NCBI RefSeq assembly: GCF_000282895.1
Contig: NZ_ALBQ01000001.1
Span: 1-64,000 of the forward strand
Direction: 5' to 3'
Length of the DNA stretch: 64,000 nt
Source of the DNA: Sphingomonas sp. ATCC 31555
GTDB lineage: Bacteria; Pseudomonadota; Alphaproteobacteria; Sphingomonadales; Sphingomonadaceae
The translations under genes and the position numbers were made by a program. The notes under the pieces are model-generated. The model saw only the letters and a program-made list of their open reading frames with translations. It did no database searches and was not told the DNA's origin. Positions 1-8,401 of this stretch are shown here, piece after piece (the stretch's first letter is position 1; every line of letters starts with the position of its first letter).

Positions 1-76
1 CGGGATCCTGCCCTTCGAACGAGTTCCGCGCCTCGCGGCGCGGCCCCTCCACCACGCGCCTGCGGCGCGCGGTCCC

Positions 77-101
77 CCTCCCCGAGCTTCGCCCGGGGAG
101 G
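77..101. terminator. GC-rich hairpin downstream of isovaleryl-CoA dehydrogenase
   Basis: An 8-bp perfect stem (CCTCCCCG at 77-84, CGGGGAGG at 94-101) closes a 9-base loop. It lies just past the stop codon of the minus-strand dehydrogenase, so it may end that transcript, but no clear T-run follows on the minus strand. Hairpins of this form also recur as dispersed intergenic elements in sphingomonads, so it could be a repeat rather than a terminator. The rest of bases 1-115 shows no gene. Confidence 0.4.
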
Positions 102-115
102 AATTTGGGTCCGGC

Positions 116-1270
116 TCACGCCGCAGCCCCCAGCAATTCGCGGCCGATCAGCATGCGGCGGATCTCGTTGGTCCCCGCGCCGATGTCGAGCAGCTTGGCG
201 TCGCGGAGGAAGCGTTCGACCGGCCAGTCCTTGGTATAGCCGGCGCCGCCCAGCGCCTGCACCGCCTCGCCCGCCACGCGGAAGGCGTTCTCGCTGGCGA
301 GCAGGATCGCGCCGGCCGCGTCGAAGCGGGTCGTCTTGCCCGCATCGCAGCTGCGCGCCACGGCATAGACATAGGCCCGGGCGGAATTGAGCGCGACATA
401 CATGTCGGCGATCTTGGCCTGCATCAGCTGGAAGCTGCCGATCGCCTGGCCGAACTGCTTGCGTTCGCGCAGATAGGGCAGGACCACGTCGAGGCATGCC
501 TGCATGATGCCGAGCTGGATGCCGGCGAGCACGGTCCGCTCATAGTCGAGCCCGCTCATCAGCACCGCGACGCCGCCATTGAGCGGGCCCATCACGTTCG
601 CCTCGGGCACTTCGCAGTCGGTGAACACCAGTTCGGAGGTGGGTGAGCCGCGCATGCCCATCTTGTCGATCTTCTGGCCGATCGCGAAGCCGGGCATGTC
701 CTTCTCGATCAGGAAGGTCGTGATGCCGCGCGAGCCTTCGCCGGTCTTGGCATAGACCACCAGCGTGTCGGCGTATGCCGCGTTGGTGATCCAGAACTTG
801 GTGCCGTTGAGCACATAGCCGCCTTGCACCTTCTCCGCCTTGAGCTTCATCGAGACGACGTCCGATCCGGCGCCCGCCTCGGACATGGCGAGGCTGCCGA
901 CATGCTCGCCCGAGACCAGCTTGGGGAGATACTTGGCCTTCTGCTCCGCATTGCCCCAGCGGGCGATCTGGTTGACGCAGAGGTTCGAGTGCGCGCCGTA
1001 GCTGAGGCCGATCGAGGCCGAGGCGCGGGCGACTTCCTCGCAGGCGATGACATGTTCGAGATAGCCGAGGCCGAGGCCGCCATCGGCTTCGGGGACGGTG
1101 ATGCCGTGCAGGCCGAGTTCGCCCATCGCCGCCCAGAGTTCGTCGCGCGGGAACCAGTCTTCCGCATCGATGCGCGCAGCGAGCGGGGCGATGCGGTCGC
1201 GCGCGAACCGCGCCGTCGTCTCGCGGATCATGTCGGCGGACTCACCGAGCGCGAAATCGAAATCGGGCAT
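116..1270 (-). CDS. ivd: Isovaleryl-CoA dehydrogenase (acyl-CoA dehydrogenase family)
   Basis: This 384-residue flavoenzyme would oxidise isovaleryl-CoA to 3-methylcrotonyl-CoA in leucine breakdown, passing electrons to electron-transfer flavoprotein. The length and three-part acyl-CoA dehydrogenase layout are normal: N-terminal helices, a middle beta domain with the flavin-contacting MSEAGAGSD and KFWITNA segments, and a C-terminal helical domain ending in [17 protein letters not shown]. The segment [12 protein letters not shown] holds the catalytic Glu in the position used by isovaleryl-CoA dehydrogenases, which separates it from short-chain enzymes that use a more C-terminal Glu. A good ribosome site (AGGAGAGG) precedes the ATG. 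The LysR gene is divergent and 90 bp away, so it is a candidate regulator. The other leucine genes are not in view and may lie beyond the left edge. Confidence 0.9.
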   Translation of the reverse strand: MPDFDFALGESADMIRETTARFARDRIAPLAARIDAEDWFPRDELWAAMGELGLHGITVPEADGGLGLGYLEHVIACEEVARASASIGLSYGAHSNLCVNQIARWGNAEQKAKYLPKLVSGEHVGSLAMSEAGAGSDVVSMKLKAEKVQGGYVLNGTKFWITNAAYADTLVVYAKTGEGSRGITTFLIEKDMPGFAIGQKIDKMGMRGSPTSELVFTDCEVPEANVMGPLNGGVAVLMSGLDYERTVLAGIQLGIMQACLDVVLPYLRERKQFGQAIGSFQLMQAKIADMYVALNSARAYVYAVARSCDAGKTTRFDAAGAILLASENAFRVAGEAVQALGGAGYTKDWPVERFLRDAKLLDIGAGTNEIRRMLIGRELLGAAA

Positions 1271-1360
1271 GCTGCACCTCTCCTATTTTGCCGCCCTTGT
1301 AACGCTCCCGGGCACGAAAAGAAAATTGAAGCTTCTGGTATCCGTGCATAGACAGCTTCT

Positions 1361-2233
1361 ATGATCGACCGGTATTTGATCCGCTATTTCCTTGCCGTGA
1401 TCGATCAGGGCAGCTTCTCGCGTGCGGCGCAGCAATGCAACGTCTCGCAACCGACGCTTTCGATCGGCATCGCCAAGCTGGAGACGCTGCTCGACCAGAA
1501 GCTGTTCGATCGCAGCAATCGCCGCGTCGCGCTGACCGAGGCGGGCAGCCGGTTTGCCGATCATGCCCGTCGGATCGAGGCGGAGTTCTTGGCGGCCGAG
1601 CGCCTCTCCCCCGCTGCCGCGCCTGGAATACCAATACGGCTGGGGGTGCTGGCGAGCATCGCGGTGCCGATACTGCAGGCTGGGTTGGCGGCGATCGCCG
1701 GCGAAACCGCGCTGGAGATGACGGAAGGTCGCGGGCGCGAACTGGACGCACTGCTAGATCGCGGGCGGCTGGATGCGATCCTGACGGCTACGCCGCGCAG
1801 CGGTCTGCCGACGCGCAATATTCTGCGCGAAGGCTATGCTATGGCCCTGCCCCTCGGGCACCCTCACGCGGGACGAGGCGCGGTCGCCGCCGAGGCACTG
1901 GCGGGCGAAACGATGCTGGTGCGGCGACACTGCGAGGCGCTGCCTCAAATCAGCCGCTTCTTCACCAGCCGCGGCGTGCGCCCGGTGATGGCGGCGCGGA
2001 CGCTGAGCGACGCCCATGCCCTCGCTTATGTCGAGGCGGGGCTAGGCATCACCATGGTGCCGGAGAGCTTTGCGCGCCCCGGCTTGGTGCTGGTGCGGAT
2101 CACCGGTTTCGACCTGCAGCGCACGATCGCAGTGCAGGCGCGCGCGCAGGACGCATGGCGGATAGAACCCGGCGGCGCGCTCGATCGCTTTGCCGCGGCA
2201 TGCTTGGTGCAGGCGGGAGGCGCCAGCGGCTGA
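1361..2233 (+). CDS. LysR-family transcriptional regulator
   Basis: This 290-residue protein has the standard LysR layout: an N-terminal winged helix-turn-helix (about residues 1-60, with FLAVIDQGSFSRAAQQCNVSQPTLS) and a C-terminal periplasmic-binding-like effector domain. It is transcribed away from the isovaleryl-CoA dehydrogenase gene, and the short shared intergenic region makes control of that gene (and of itself) the simplest guess. The effector cannot be told from sequence. The downstream sugar transporter begins about 110 bp later in the same direction and may be a separate unit. Confidence 0.88.
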   Translation: MIDRYLIRYFLAVIDQGSFSRAAQQCNVSQPTLSIGIAKLETLLDQKLFDRSNRRVALTEAGSRFADHARRIEAEFLAAERLSPAAAPGIPIRLGVLASIAVPILQAGLAAIAGETALEMTEGRGRELDALLDRGRLDAILTATPRSGLPTRNILREGYAMALPLGHPHAGRGAVAAEALAGETMLVRRHCEALPQISRFFTSRGVRPVMAARTLSDAHALAYVEAGLGITMVPESFARPGLVLVRITGFDLQRTIAVQARAQDAWRIEPGGALDRFAAACLVQAGGASG

Positions 2234-2318
2234 CGGCCCGGCCGATCGGCGCGGGGCAGGATCTTAATGGTCGTATGCCGTTGCGTTTGGCGGCGCTTCT
2301 GCCTAGCGTCTGGCCAAT

Positions 2319-2332
2319 TGTTCACGTTAACG
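2319..2332. promoter_or_regulatory. Possible LacI-family operator upstream of the sugar transporter
   Basis: The sequence TGTTCACGTTAACG has an imperfect CG-centred dyad typical of LacI-family operators and lies 9 bases before the preferred TTG start of the transporter, covering its ribosome site region. A LacI-type regulator is encoded at 5181-6245 beside the same cluster. The match is by eye and imperfect (4 of 6 half-site positions). Confidence 0.3.
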
Positions 2333-2341
2333 GAGCGCACC

Positions 2342-3589
2342 TTGCGCCGGACCTTCCTTCCGCATCTGCGCTGGACGATGATTGCGCTGTTCGTCGGTGC
2401 AATGGTCCTGAACTATCTGGCCCGATCGGTGCTGGGCGTCGCGGCACCGTTGATCCTCGCGGAGCAGGCGATCAGCAACCAGCAATATGGCTGGATCACC
2501 GGAGCATTCCAAATCGGCGTGATGTTCCAGCCGCTGGCAGGCTATCTGCTCGACGGCGTCGGACTTCGGCTGGGCTTCGCGCTGTGCGTCGCCCTGTGGT
2601 CACTGCTCACCATGGCCCATGGATTCGCCACCGGCTGGATCAGCTTCGCGGCGCTGCGTGGCCTGCTTGGCCTGGCAGAGGGATCGGCGCAGCCGGCGGG
2701 GCAGAAGCTGGTGGCGGAATGGTTTCCGGCGCGCGAGCGCGGTGTTGCCGGCGGCATCTACAATATCGGGGCGTCGTTCGGCGCCATCCTGGCGCCGCCG
2801 CTCGTCGCCTGGGCGGTAATGACGCAGAGCTGGCGGCTCGCCTTTTTCGCCGCCGGCGCAATGGGGCTGGCGTGGTCCGCGCTGTGGCTGGTCTGGTACC
2901 GCGGACCGGCAAGCCATCCGCGGCTGGGCGAGGCGGAACGCCGGCTGATCGACGAAGGGCAGGAAGCGCGCCTTTCCGCCAGCGGCACCCGTGCCTCGAT
3001 CCCCGCGCTGCTCCGCCGCCGCGACCTTTGGGGCATCGCCCTGCCCCGGCTGCTCGCCGATCCGGTATGGGGGATGCTGTCCTTCTGGATGCCGCTGTAC
3101 CTGGCGCGCGTCCGCGGCTTCGATCTCGGCCAGATCGCGCTGTTCGCCTGGCTGCCCTTCCTCGCCGCCGATCTCGGCTGCCTCTTCGGCCCCGCCGTGG
3201 CGGCATTTCTGCAGCGACGCGGCATCGCACTGATCGATGCCCGGCGTTGGGCATTCACGCTGGGCGCGGTGATGATGACGGGCATGGCGTTCGTCGGCAT
3301 GGTCGACAGCCCTTATGCCGCGATCGCGCTGCTCTGCCTCGGCGGCTTCGCGCATCAGACGCTGTCGGTGACCGTCATCACCATGGCCTCCGACCTATTC
3401 CGCCGCAACGAAGTGGCGACCGCCGCGGGGCTGGCCGGCCTGGCCGGCAATCTGGGCGTGCTGGTCTTCTCGCTCGCGCTGGGCGGGTTGGTCGACCAGG
3501 TCGGCTACGGCCCCTTCTTTCTCCTGCTCGGCGTGCTCGATCTGCTCGGCGCCGCGCTTCTCTGGACTCTGGTACGCAAGCCCGCATGA
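2342..3589 (+). CDS. MFS transporter, probable sugar/sugar-acid symporter
   Basis: A major facilitator superfamily protein with about 12 hydrophobic segments, resembling the anion:cation symporter / hexuronate group (NYLARSVLGVAAPLI in TM1, RGLLGLAEGSAQPAGQKLVAEWFP, RGVAGGIYNIGAS). I prefer the TTG start at 2342 (GGAG seven bases upstream; product of 415 residues). An in-frame ATG at 2267, also with a ribosome-like site, would add a poorly hydrophobic 25-residue extension. The stop overlaps the start of the GH43 gene (ATGA), so the two are translationally coupled. The partner enzyme suggests xylo-oligosaccharides, xylose or a uronic-acid derivative as substrate; this is inference. Confidence 0.82.
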   Translation: MRRTFLPHLRWTMIALFVGAMVLNYLARSVLGVAAPLILAEQAISNQQYGWITGAFQIGVMFQPLAGYLLDGVGLRLGFALCVALWSLLTMAHGFATGWISFAALRGLLGLAEGSAQPAGQKLVAEWFPARERGVAGGIYNIGASFGAILAPPLVAWAVMTQSWRLAFFAAGAMGLAWSALWLVWYRGPASHPRLGEAERRLIDEGQEARLSASGTRASIPALLRRRDLWGIALPRLLADPVWGMLSFWMPLYLARVRGFDLGQIALFAWLPFLAADLGCLFGPAVAAFLQRRGIALIDARRWAFTLGAVMMTGMAFVGMVDSPYAAIALLCLGGFAHQTLSVTVITMASDLFRRNEVATAAGLAGLAGNLGVLVFSLALGGLVDQVGYGPFFLLLGVLDLLGAALLWTLVRKPA

Positions 3590-5211
3590 CGCACTTCCGC
3601 AATCCGATTCTTACCGGTTTCAACCCCGATCCATCGATCCTGCGCGTCGGGGAGGATTTCTACCTCGCGACCTCGACCTTCGAATGGTTCCCCGGGGTGC
3701 AGATCCACCACAGCCGCGATCTGGTGCACTGGCGGCTGGTCGGCCGGCCGCTGTCGCGCGCCACGCAGCTCGACATGCGCGGCGATCCCGATTCCTGCGG
3801 CGTCTGGGCGCCGGACCTGAGCCATGCGGACGGGCGCTTCTGGCTCGCCTATACCGATGTGAAGCGCTACGGCCAGACGACCGTGAGCGGCGCCGACGGC
3901 GCATCGCTGCGCGACTTCCACAATTACGTCGTGGTGGCGGATGCGATCGACGGACCGTGGTCGAATCCGGTGCGCGTCAACAGCAGCGGCTTCGATCCTG
4001 CGATCTTCCACGATGATGACGGCCGCAGCTGGTTTCTCAACATGCTGTGGGATCACCGGCCCGGCTGCACCCGCTTCGCCGGCATCGTCGCGCAGGAACT
4101 GGACCGCACCACACTGCAGCTCGTGGGCGAGCGGCGACGGATCTTCGCCGGCACCGAACGCGGCTTCACCGAAGGACCGCACCTCTACAAGCGCGACGGC
4201 TGGTACCATCTGCTGGTGGCCGAGGGCGGCACCGGCTGGGACCATGCGGTTGTGATGGCGCGCTCCCGGTCTCTGTTCGGGCCCTATACAGTGCACCCGG
4301 ACGGCGCGGTGGTGAGTGCGAATGGCCGGCAGGAAGGCGCGATAACCCGCGCCGGGCATGGCGACCTCGTCGAGCTCGCCGACGGCACGCCGTGGCTCGC
4401 CTATCTGTGCGGGCGGCCGCTGCCCGGCATGGCGCGCTGCGTGCTGGGCCGCGAAACCGCGATCCAGCCGATGCGCTGGGACGCGGAGGGCTGGCTGCGC
4501 ACGCTGGACGGATCGGGCGCGCCCGACCCCGCCCCGCCGCTGCCGCCGCTGCCGCCCAGCCCCTGGCCGAGCGTGGCCGACGAGGGGCGGTTCGACGGCC
4601 CCGATCTGCCGATGGCATTCCAGTGGCTGCGCACGCCCGAGCCCGATCGGCTGTTCAGCCTGTCCGCGCGACCCGGCTGGCTACGGCTGTTCGGACGCGA
4701 GACGATCGGCAGCCATTTCGAGCAGGCGCTCGTTGCGCGCCGCCAGACCGCCTTTAGCTTTACCGCGACGACGCGCCTCGACTTCGCCCCGGCGCATTTC
4801 CAGCAGGCGGCGGGGCTCACCTGCTATTACAACAGCACCAAGTTCCATTATCTGCACGTCACCACCGACGATGCCGGCCAGCGCGTGCTGGCGCTGCTAT
4901 CCGCCGACCCCGAAACCGGGTGCAGCGGCGAGGTGGTGGCGAACGGCCTGCCAAACGGGCCGATCGAGCTGCGCGTCGCGGTGGACCATGCGGCGCTGCG
5001 CTTCGCATGGCGCGGCGCTGGAGAAGAACATTGGCACGCGGTGGGCGGCACACTCGACGCCAGCATCCTTTCCGACGAAGTGACCGTGCCCGGCCTGCCG
5101 AACTTCACCGGCACCTTCGTCGGCATGGCGTGCCAGGACCTGTCCGGCGCCGGCGGTCATGCCGATTTCGCTTGGTTCAGCTATGTCGAGGAGCCTGCCG
5201 CGGAGGGCTGA
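3586..5211 (+). CDS. Glycoside hydrolase family 43, probable beta-xylosidase
   Basis: A 541-residue GH43 enzyme, likely cytoplasmic since no signal peptide is seen, releasing xylose or arabinose from short xylan oligomers. The N-terminal five-bladed propeller carries the three expected acidic residues: Asp15 (NPDPS, general base), Asp137 (FDPAIF, pKa modulator) and Glu196 (TEGPHL, general acid). The C-terminal part (from about residue 330) fits the beta-sandwich domain found in beta-xylosidases of the Selenomonas XynB type, including LTCYYNSTKFHYLHVT. The ATG overlaps the transporter stop by 4 bp, and the 3' end overlaps the convergent LacI gene by 31 bp. An arabinofuranosidase activity is possible, as GH43 members are often bifunctional. 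Confidence 0.88.
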   Translation: MTHFRNPILTGFNPDPSILRVGEDFYLATSTFEWFPGVQIHHSRDLVHWRLVGRPLSRATQLDMRGDPDSCGVWAPDLSHADGRFWLAYTDVKRYGQTTVSGADGASLRDFHNYVVVADAIDGPWSNPVRVNSSGFDPAIFHDDDGRSWFLNMLWDHRPGCTRFAGIVAQELDRTTLQLVGERRRIFAGTERGFTEGPHLYKRDGWYHLLVAEGGTGWDHAVVMARSRSLFGPYTVHPDGAVVSANGRQEGAITRAGHGDLVELADGTPWLAYLCGRPLPGMARCVLGRETAIQPMRWDAEGWLRTLDGSGAPDPAPPLPPLPPSPWPSVADEGRFDGPDLPMAFQWLRTPEPDRLFSLSARPGWLRLFGRETIGSHFEQALVARRQTAFSFTATTRLDFAPAHFQQAAGLTCYYNSTKFHYLHVTTDDAGQRVLALLSADPETGCSGEVVANGLPNGPIELRVAVDHAALRFAWRGAGEEHWHAVGGTLDASILSDEVTVPGLPNFTGTFVGMACQDLSGAGGHADFAWFSYVEEPAAEG

Positions 5212-6245
5212 TCGCTGGGCGGCACACCGGTGGAGTCGCGCTGAACGACACTATAATCTAGGATTCGATCGCGGCGGGGGCGCGCCTTGCCGCCGGCCGC
5301 GCGGGCCTCGCTCGCCACCAGCGCCAGCGCTTCGGCGGCAAGCCGGCGCACGGGCTGGTGCACGGTGGTGAGAGGCGGCCACAGGGTGACGGCGGCGGTG
5401 GTATCGTCGAACCCGACGACGGTGAGCTGACGCGGCACGTCCAGCTGGCGGCGATGCGCGACGGAGACGATGGCGGCGGCCATATCGTCGTTGCTGGCAA
5501 AGATCGCCGTCGGCGGCATGGACGCGTCGAGCAGCTGCTCGCCCGCGGCCAAGCCGGAGGCATAGCTGAAATCGCCCTGCGCCACCTGCACCTCCACGCC
5601 GGCGGTTTCCTGCACGGCCTCGCGGAAACCGGCCAGCCGCTCCGCGCTAGCCGCCTGATCGGGATTGCCCAGCACGAAGCCGAGCCGGCGATGGCCGAGG
5701 TCGAGCAGATGCCGAGTCATCTCATAGGCGGCACGGCGGTCGTCGATCCGCACGCAGGCAGCCCCGCGGACGCGATAGGCGCCGATTGCCGCCATCGGCA
5801 CGCCGGCGCGGAGCAGTGCCTGCACCACCGCAGGCGATTCCCCCAGCGGCGGGGCGAGGATGATGCCGGAGAGGCCGGTGCTGGCGAACTTCGCCAGTTC
5901 CGCCGGCGCTGGCGGGCGCCCGCCTTCGCCCTTCAACAGCACCAGCCGTGCCCCCCGGATCGATGCTTCCTCGAACACGCCGGTCAGGAACTCGCTCATG
6001 AACGCCGCGCTGGGATTGGAATAGACCACGCCGATGCGCAGTTCGGCGGAGGTGACCAGGCTGCGCGCCGCGACATTGGGCACATAGGCCAGATCGGCAA
6101 CGGCCTTTTCCACCGCCGCGCGGGTTTCCGCACTCACGCCGCTACGGCCGTTGATGACACGCGACACCGTCATCGCCGAAACGCCCGCGCGCGCCGCCAC
6201 ATCGATGATCGTGGCACTTTGCGCCGGCTTCCCCGCCCTTGCCAC
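5181..6245 (-). CDS. LacI-family transcriptional regulator
   Basis: A 354-residue LacI/GalR regulator. The N-terminal DNA-binding domain reads TIIDVAARAGVSAMTVSRVING, followed by a hinge and a periplasmic-binding-like sugar domain (LRIGVVYSNPSAAF to IFASNDDMAAAIVSVA). The GTG start at 6245 places the helix-turn-helix about 12 residues in, as usual; the open frame upstream of it lacks family features. It is convergent with the GH43 gene and overlaps it by 31 bp, an arrangement that fits a local regulator of the xylan-degradation genes. The ligand, probably a xylan-derived sugar, is inferred only from neighbours. Confidence 0.88.
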   Translation of the reverse strand: MARAGKPAQSATIIDVAARAGVSAMTVSRVINGRSGVSAETRAAVEKAVADLAYVPNVAARSLVTSAELRIGVVYSNPSAAFMSEFLTGVFEEASIRGARLVLLKGEGGRPPAPAELAKFASTGLSGIILAPPLGESPAVVQALLRAGVPMAAIGAYRVRGAACVRIDDRRAAYEMTRHLLDLGHRRLGFVLGNPDQAASAERLAGFREAVQETAGVEVQVAQGDFSYASGLAAGEQLLDASMPPTAIFASNDDMAAAIVSVAHRRQLDVPRQLTVVGFDDTTAAVTLWPPLTTVHQPVRRLAAEALALVASEARAAGGKARPRRDRILDYSVVQRDSTGVPPSDQPSAAGSST

Positions 6246-6336
6246 TATGCGTTTCCTCCGTTGATCCCCAGCGCGGCGTACGCGATGGAAACCGATCGGA
6301 AAAGCCGGGAAGCGCCCCCTGCCCCTTCGGGCGTGT

Positions 6337-7419
6337 TCAGCCTTGGAGCCGAAACAGCGGCAGATCCGCCGCTTCGTCGCGCCGTTCGAAGTTGGAGATG
6401 CTGGCGCCGACCAGCCGGATACCCTTCTCCGTCGGCAACACCGTTCGCACCAACGCGATACAGGCATCGTGCAGCTGCGCGCGGGTAGCGAACGGCGCGG
6501 GATGGGTGCGACTGCGCGTAACGATCTGGAAATCGGCGTACTTCACCTTCACTGTAGCGGTGCGGGCGAACATGCCGGTACGCTCCACCCAGTCCCACAC
6601 ATCGTCGGCCTGGCCGAGCACCGCCGCCTCGATTTCGGCATCGACGGTAAGGTCGCGGCCAAAGGTGGTTTCCGAGCCCGACGACTTTCGCTCGCGATTG
6701 GGATTGACCGGCCGATCGTCGATTCCACGCGCGATCTGATGATACCAGTCGGCGCTGCTGCCGAAATGCTGCTGCAGAAAGGCCAGCGACTTCGCCCGCA
6801 GATCGGCGCCGGTTTCGATCCCCAGCCTTCGCATCTTGGCGGCGGTCACCGGCCCCACCCCGTGGAAGCGCGACACCGGCAGTGTCTCCACCCAGGCCGC
6901 GCCCATTTCCGGCGTCACAGCGAACTGGCCGTTGGGCTTGCGATGATCCGAGGCGAGCTTGGCGAGGAACTTGTTGTACGATACGCCCGCCGAAGCGGTG
7001 AGGCCGGTTTCGGCGAGGATGCGGGCGCGGATTTCCTTCGCGTTCGCCCAGGCGGTGCCGAGGCCGCGGCGATCCTCGGTCACATCCAGATAAGCTTCGT
7101 CGAGTGACAGCGGCTGGATCAGGTCGGTATAGTCGGCGAAGATCGCGTGGATCGCTTGCGACACTGCCTTGTATACCTCGAAACGCGGCCGCACGAAGAT
7201 CAGGTCCGGGCAGCGCCGAAGCGCCGTGACCGACGGCAGCGCCGAGCGCACGCCGAACGTGCGCGCCTCATAGCTCGCCGCCGCCACCACCCCGCGCGCC
7301 GCAGCCGACCCCACCGCCACCGGCTTGCCGCGCAGGGCCGGATCGTCGCGCTGCTCGACGGAGGCGTAAAAAGCATCCATGTCGATATGCAGAATCTTGC
7401 GGACGGGCGGGGCAGCCAT
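6337..7419 (-). CDS. dinB: DNA polymerase IV (Y-family translesion polymerase)
   Basis: A 360-residue Y-family polymerase that copies past damaged bases. It begins with the palm motif ILHIDMDAFYASVEQRDDP, which contains the first catalytic acidic residues, and has the second site SLDEAYLDVT around residues 100-110. The helix-hairpin-helix (VSRFHGVGPVTAAKMRRLGI) and the little-finger domain follow, and the length is normal. It has no functional link to the carbohydrate genes on either side. No strong ribosome site precedes the ATG, and no SOS operator was recognised in the short upstream gap. Confidence 0.92.
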   Translation of the reverse strand: MAAPPVRKILHIDMDAFYASVEQRDDPALRGKPVAVGSAAARGVVAAASYEARTFGVRSALPSVTALRRCPDLIFVRPRFEVYKAVSQAIHAIFADYTDLIQPLSLDEAYLDVTEDRRGLGTAWANAKEIRARILAETGLTASAGVSYNKFLAKLASDHRKPNGQFAVTPEMGAAWVETLPVSRFHGVGPVTAAKMRRLGIETGADLRAKSLAFLQQHFGSSADWYHQIARGIDDRPVNPNRERKSSGSETTFGRDLTVDAEIEAAVLGQADDVWDWVERTGMFARTATVKVKYADFQIVTRSRTHPAPFATRAQLHDACIALVRTVLPTEKGIRLVGASISNFERRDEAADLPLFRLQG

Positions 7420-7522
7420 GGCGCGGCTATACCGCCGGACGAACGAAGAGGGAACAACGTTTGCGGCGCGCCGCCGGGCTAGCGCATTGTGAAGCGGCCG
7501 GTTGGCCGGCTAGGGAAGCGGC

Positions 7523-8401
7523 ATGCCGACTATTCTCCGCCGCCTAGCCCTGTTGCTTGCCTGCCTGTTCTCGATCCTGCCGGCGGCGGCCAAGACAATC
7601 CTGTTTATCGGCAACAGCTTTACCTACGGCGCCAATTCGCCGGTGATGCGCTACCGGCCCGATCGGGTGAGCGACCTGAATCGCGAAGGAATCGGCGGCG
7701 TTCCGGCGCTGTACAAGACCTTCGCGCTGGAGGCAGGGCTGGACTGGCAGGTTAGCTTGGAAACCGCAGGCGCGAAGGATCTCGCCTGGCACCTCGCCCA
7801 GCGTCGCGCGCTGATCGATCGGCGCTGGGACGTGGTGGTGCTGCAGGGATACAGCACGCTGGACGGGGAACGCCCTGGCGACCCGACGCGTCATCTCGCC
7901 GCCGCACGCGCGCTGGCCGCGCTGTTTCATCGGCAGAACCCGGCCGCGCAGGTGCACCTGGTCGCCACCTGGTCGCGCGCTGACCAGACCTATCGCCAGT
8001 CCGGCCACTGGTTCGGACTGCCGATCGCGCGCATGGCGGAGGATTTGTTCGCGGCGAGCCGACTGGCGCTGGCGCCCGGCTATGGCATTCGCGCCGTGCT
8101 GCCGGTGGGCACCGCGTGGAACCGGGCGATGCGCGAGGGCTATGCCGATCCCAATCCCTATGACGGCATCGGCTTCGGCTTGATCAATCTGTGGACCTGG
8201 GACCAGTATCACGCCAGCGCGGAGGGCTATTATCTGGAAGCGCTGATCGAATTCGGCGCGATCACCGGGCATGATCCACGCAGGCTGGGGCCGCGCGAGC
8301 GCGCCGCCGAGGATCTGGGGATCAACCCAGAGATCGCCCGGCGGCTGCGCGAGACAGCGGCCGCCGAACTGGCGGCTCCGCGCCTCGGCGGCGCACTATA
8401 A
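7523..8401 (+). CDS. Secreted SGNH/GDSL-type hydrolase, possible carbohydrate esterase
   Basis: A 292-residue protein with a signal peptide (hydrophobic LALLLACLFSILPAAA, cut near residue 23) followed at once by block I of SGNH hydrolases (LFIGNSFTYG, nucleophile Ser). The C-terminal Asp-His pair fits DQYHASAEGYY. Its neighbour on the opposite strand is a xylan alpha-glucuronidase, so removal of acetyl or other ester groups from xylan in the periplasm is a reasonable guess, but the substrate is not proven. The last 172 bp are antisense to the 3' end of the GH115 gene. The ATG was chosen because the signal peptide begins directly after it. Confidence 0.7.
   Translation: MPTILRRLALLLACLFSILPAAAKTILFIGNSFTYGANSPVMRYRPDRVSDLNREGIGGVPALYKTFALEAGLDWQVSLETAGAKDLAWHLAQRRALIDRRWDVVVLQGYSTLDGERPGDPTRHLAAARALAALFHRQNPAAQVHLVATWSRADQTYRQSGHWFGLPIARMAEDLFAASRLALAPGYGIRAVLPVGTAWNRAMREGYADPNPYDGIGFGLINLWTWDQYHASAEGYYLEALIEFGAITGHDPRRLGPRERAAEDLGINPEIARRLRETAAAELAAPRLGGAL

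Noticed and set aside
1435..3585. Long plus-strand open frame running in from the left of the GH43 gene
   Set aside because: It crosses the LysR and MFS genes in another frame, is Arg/Ala-rich and has no family features; the GH43 protein begins at 3586.
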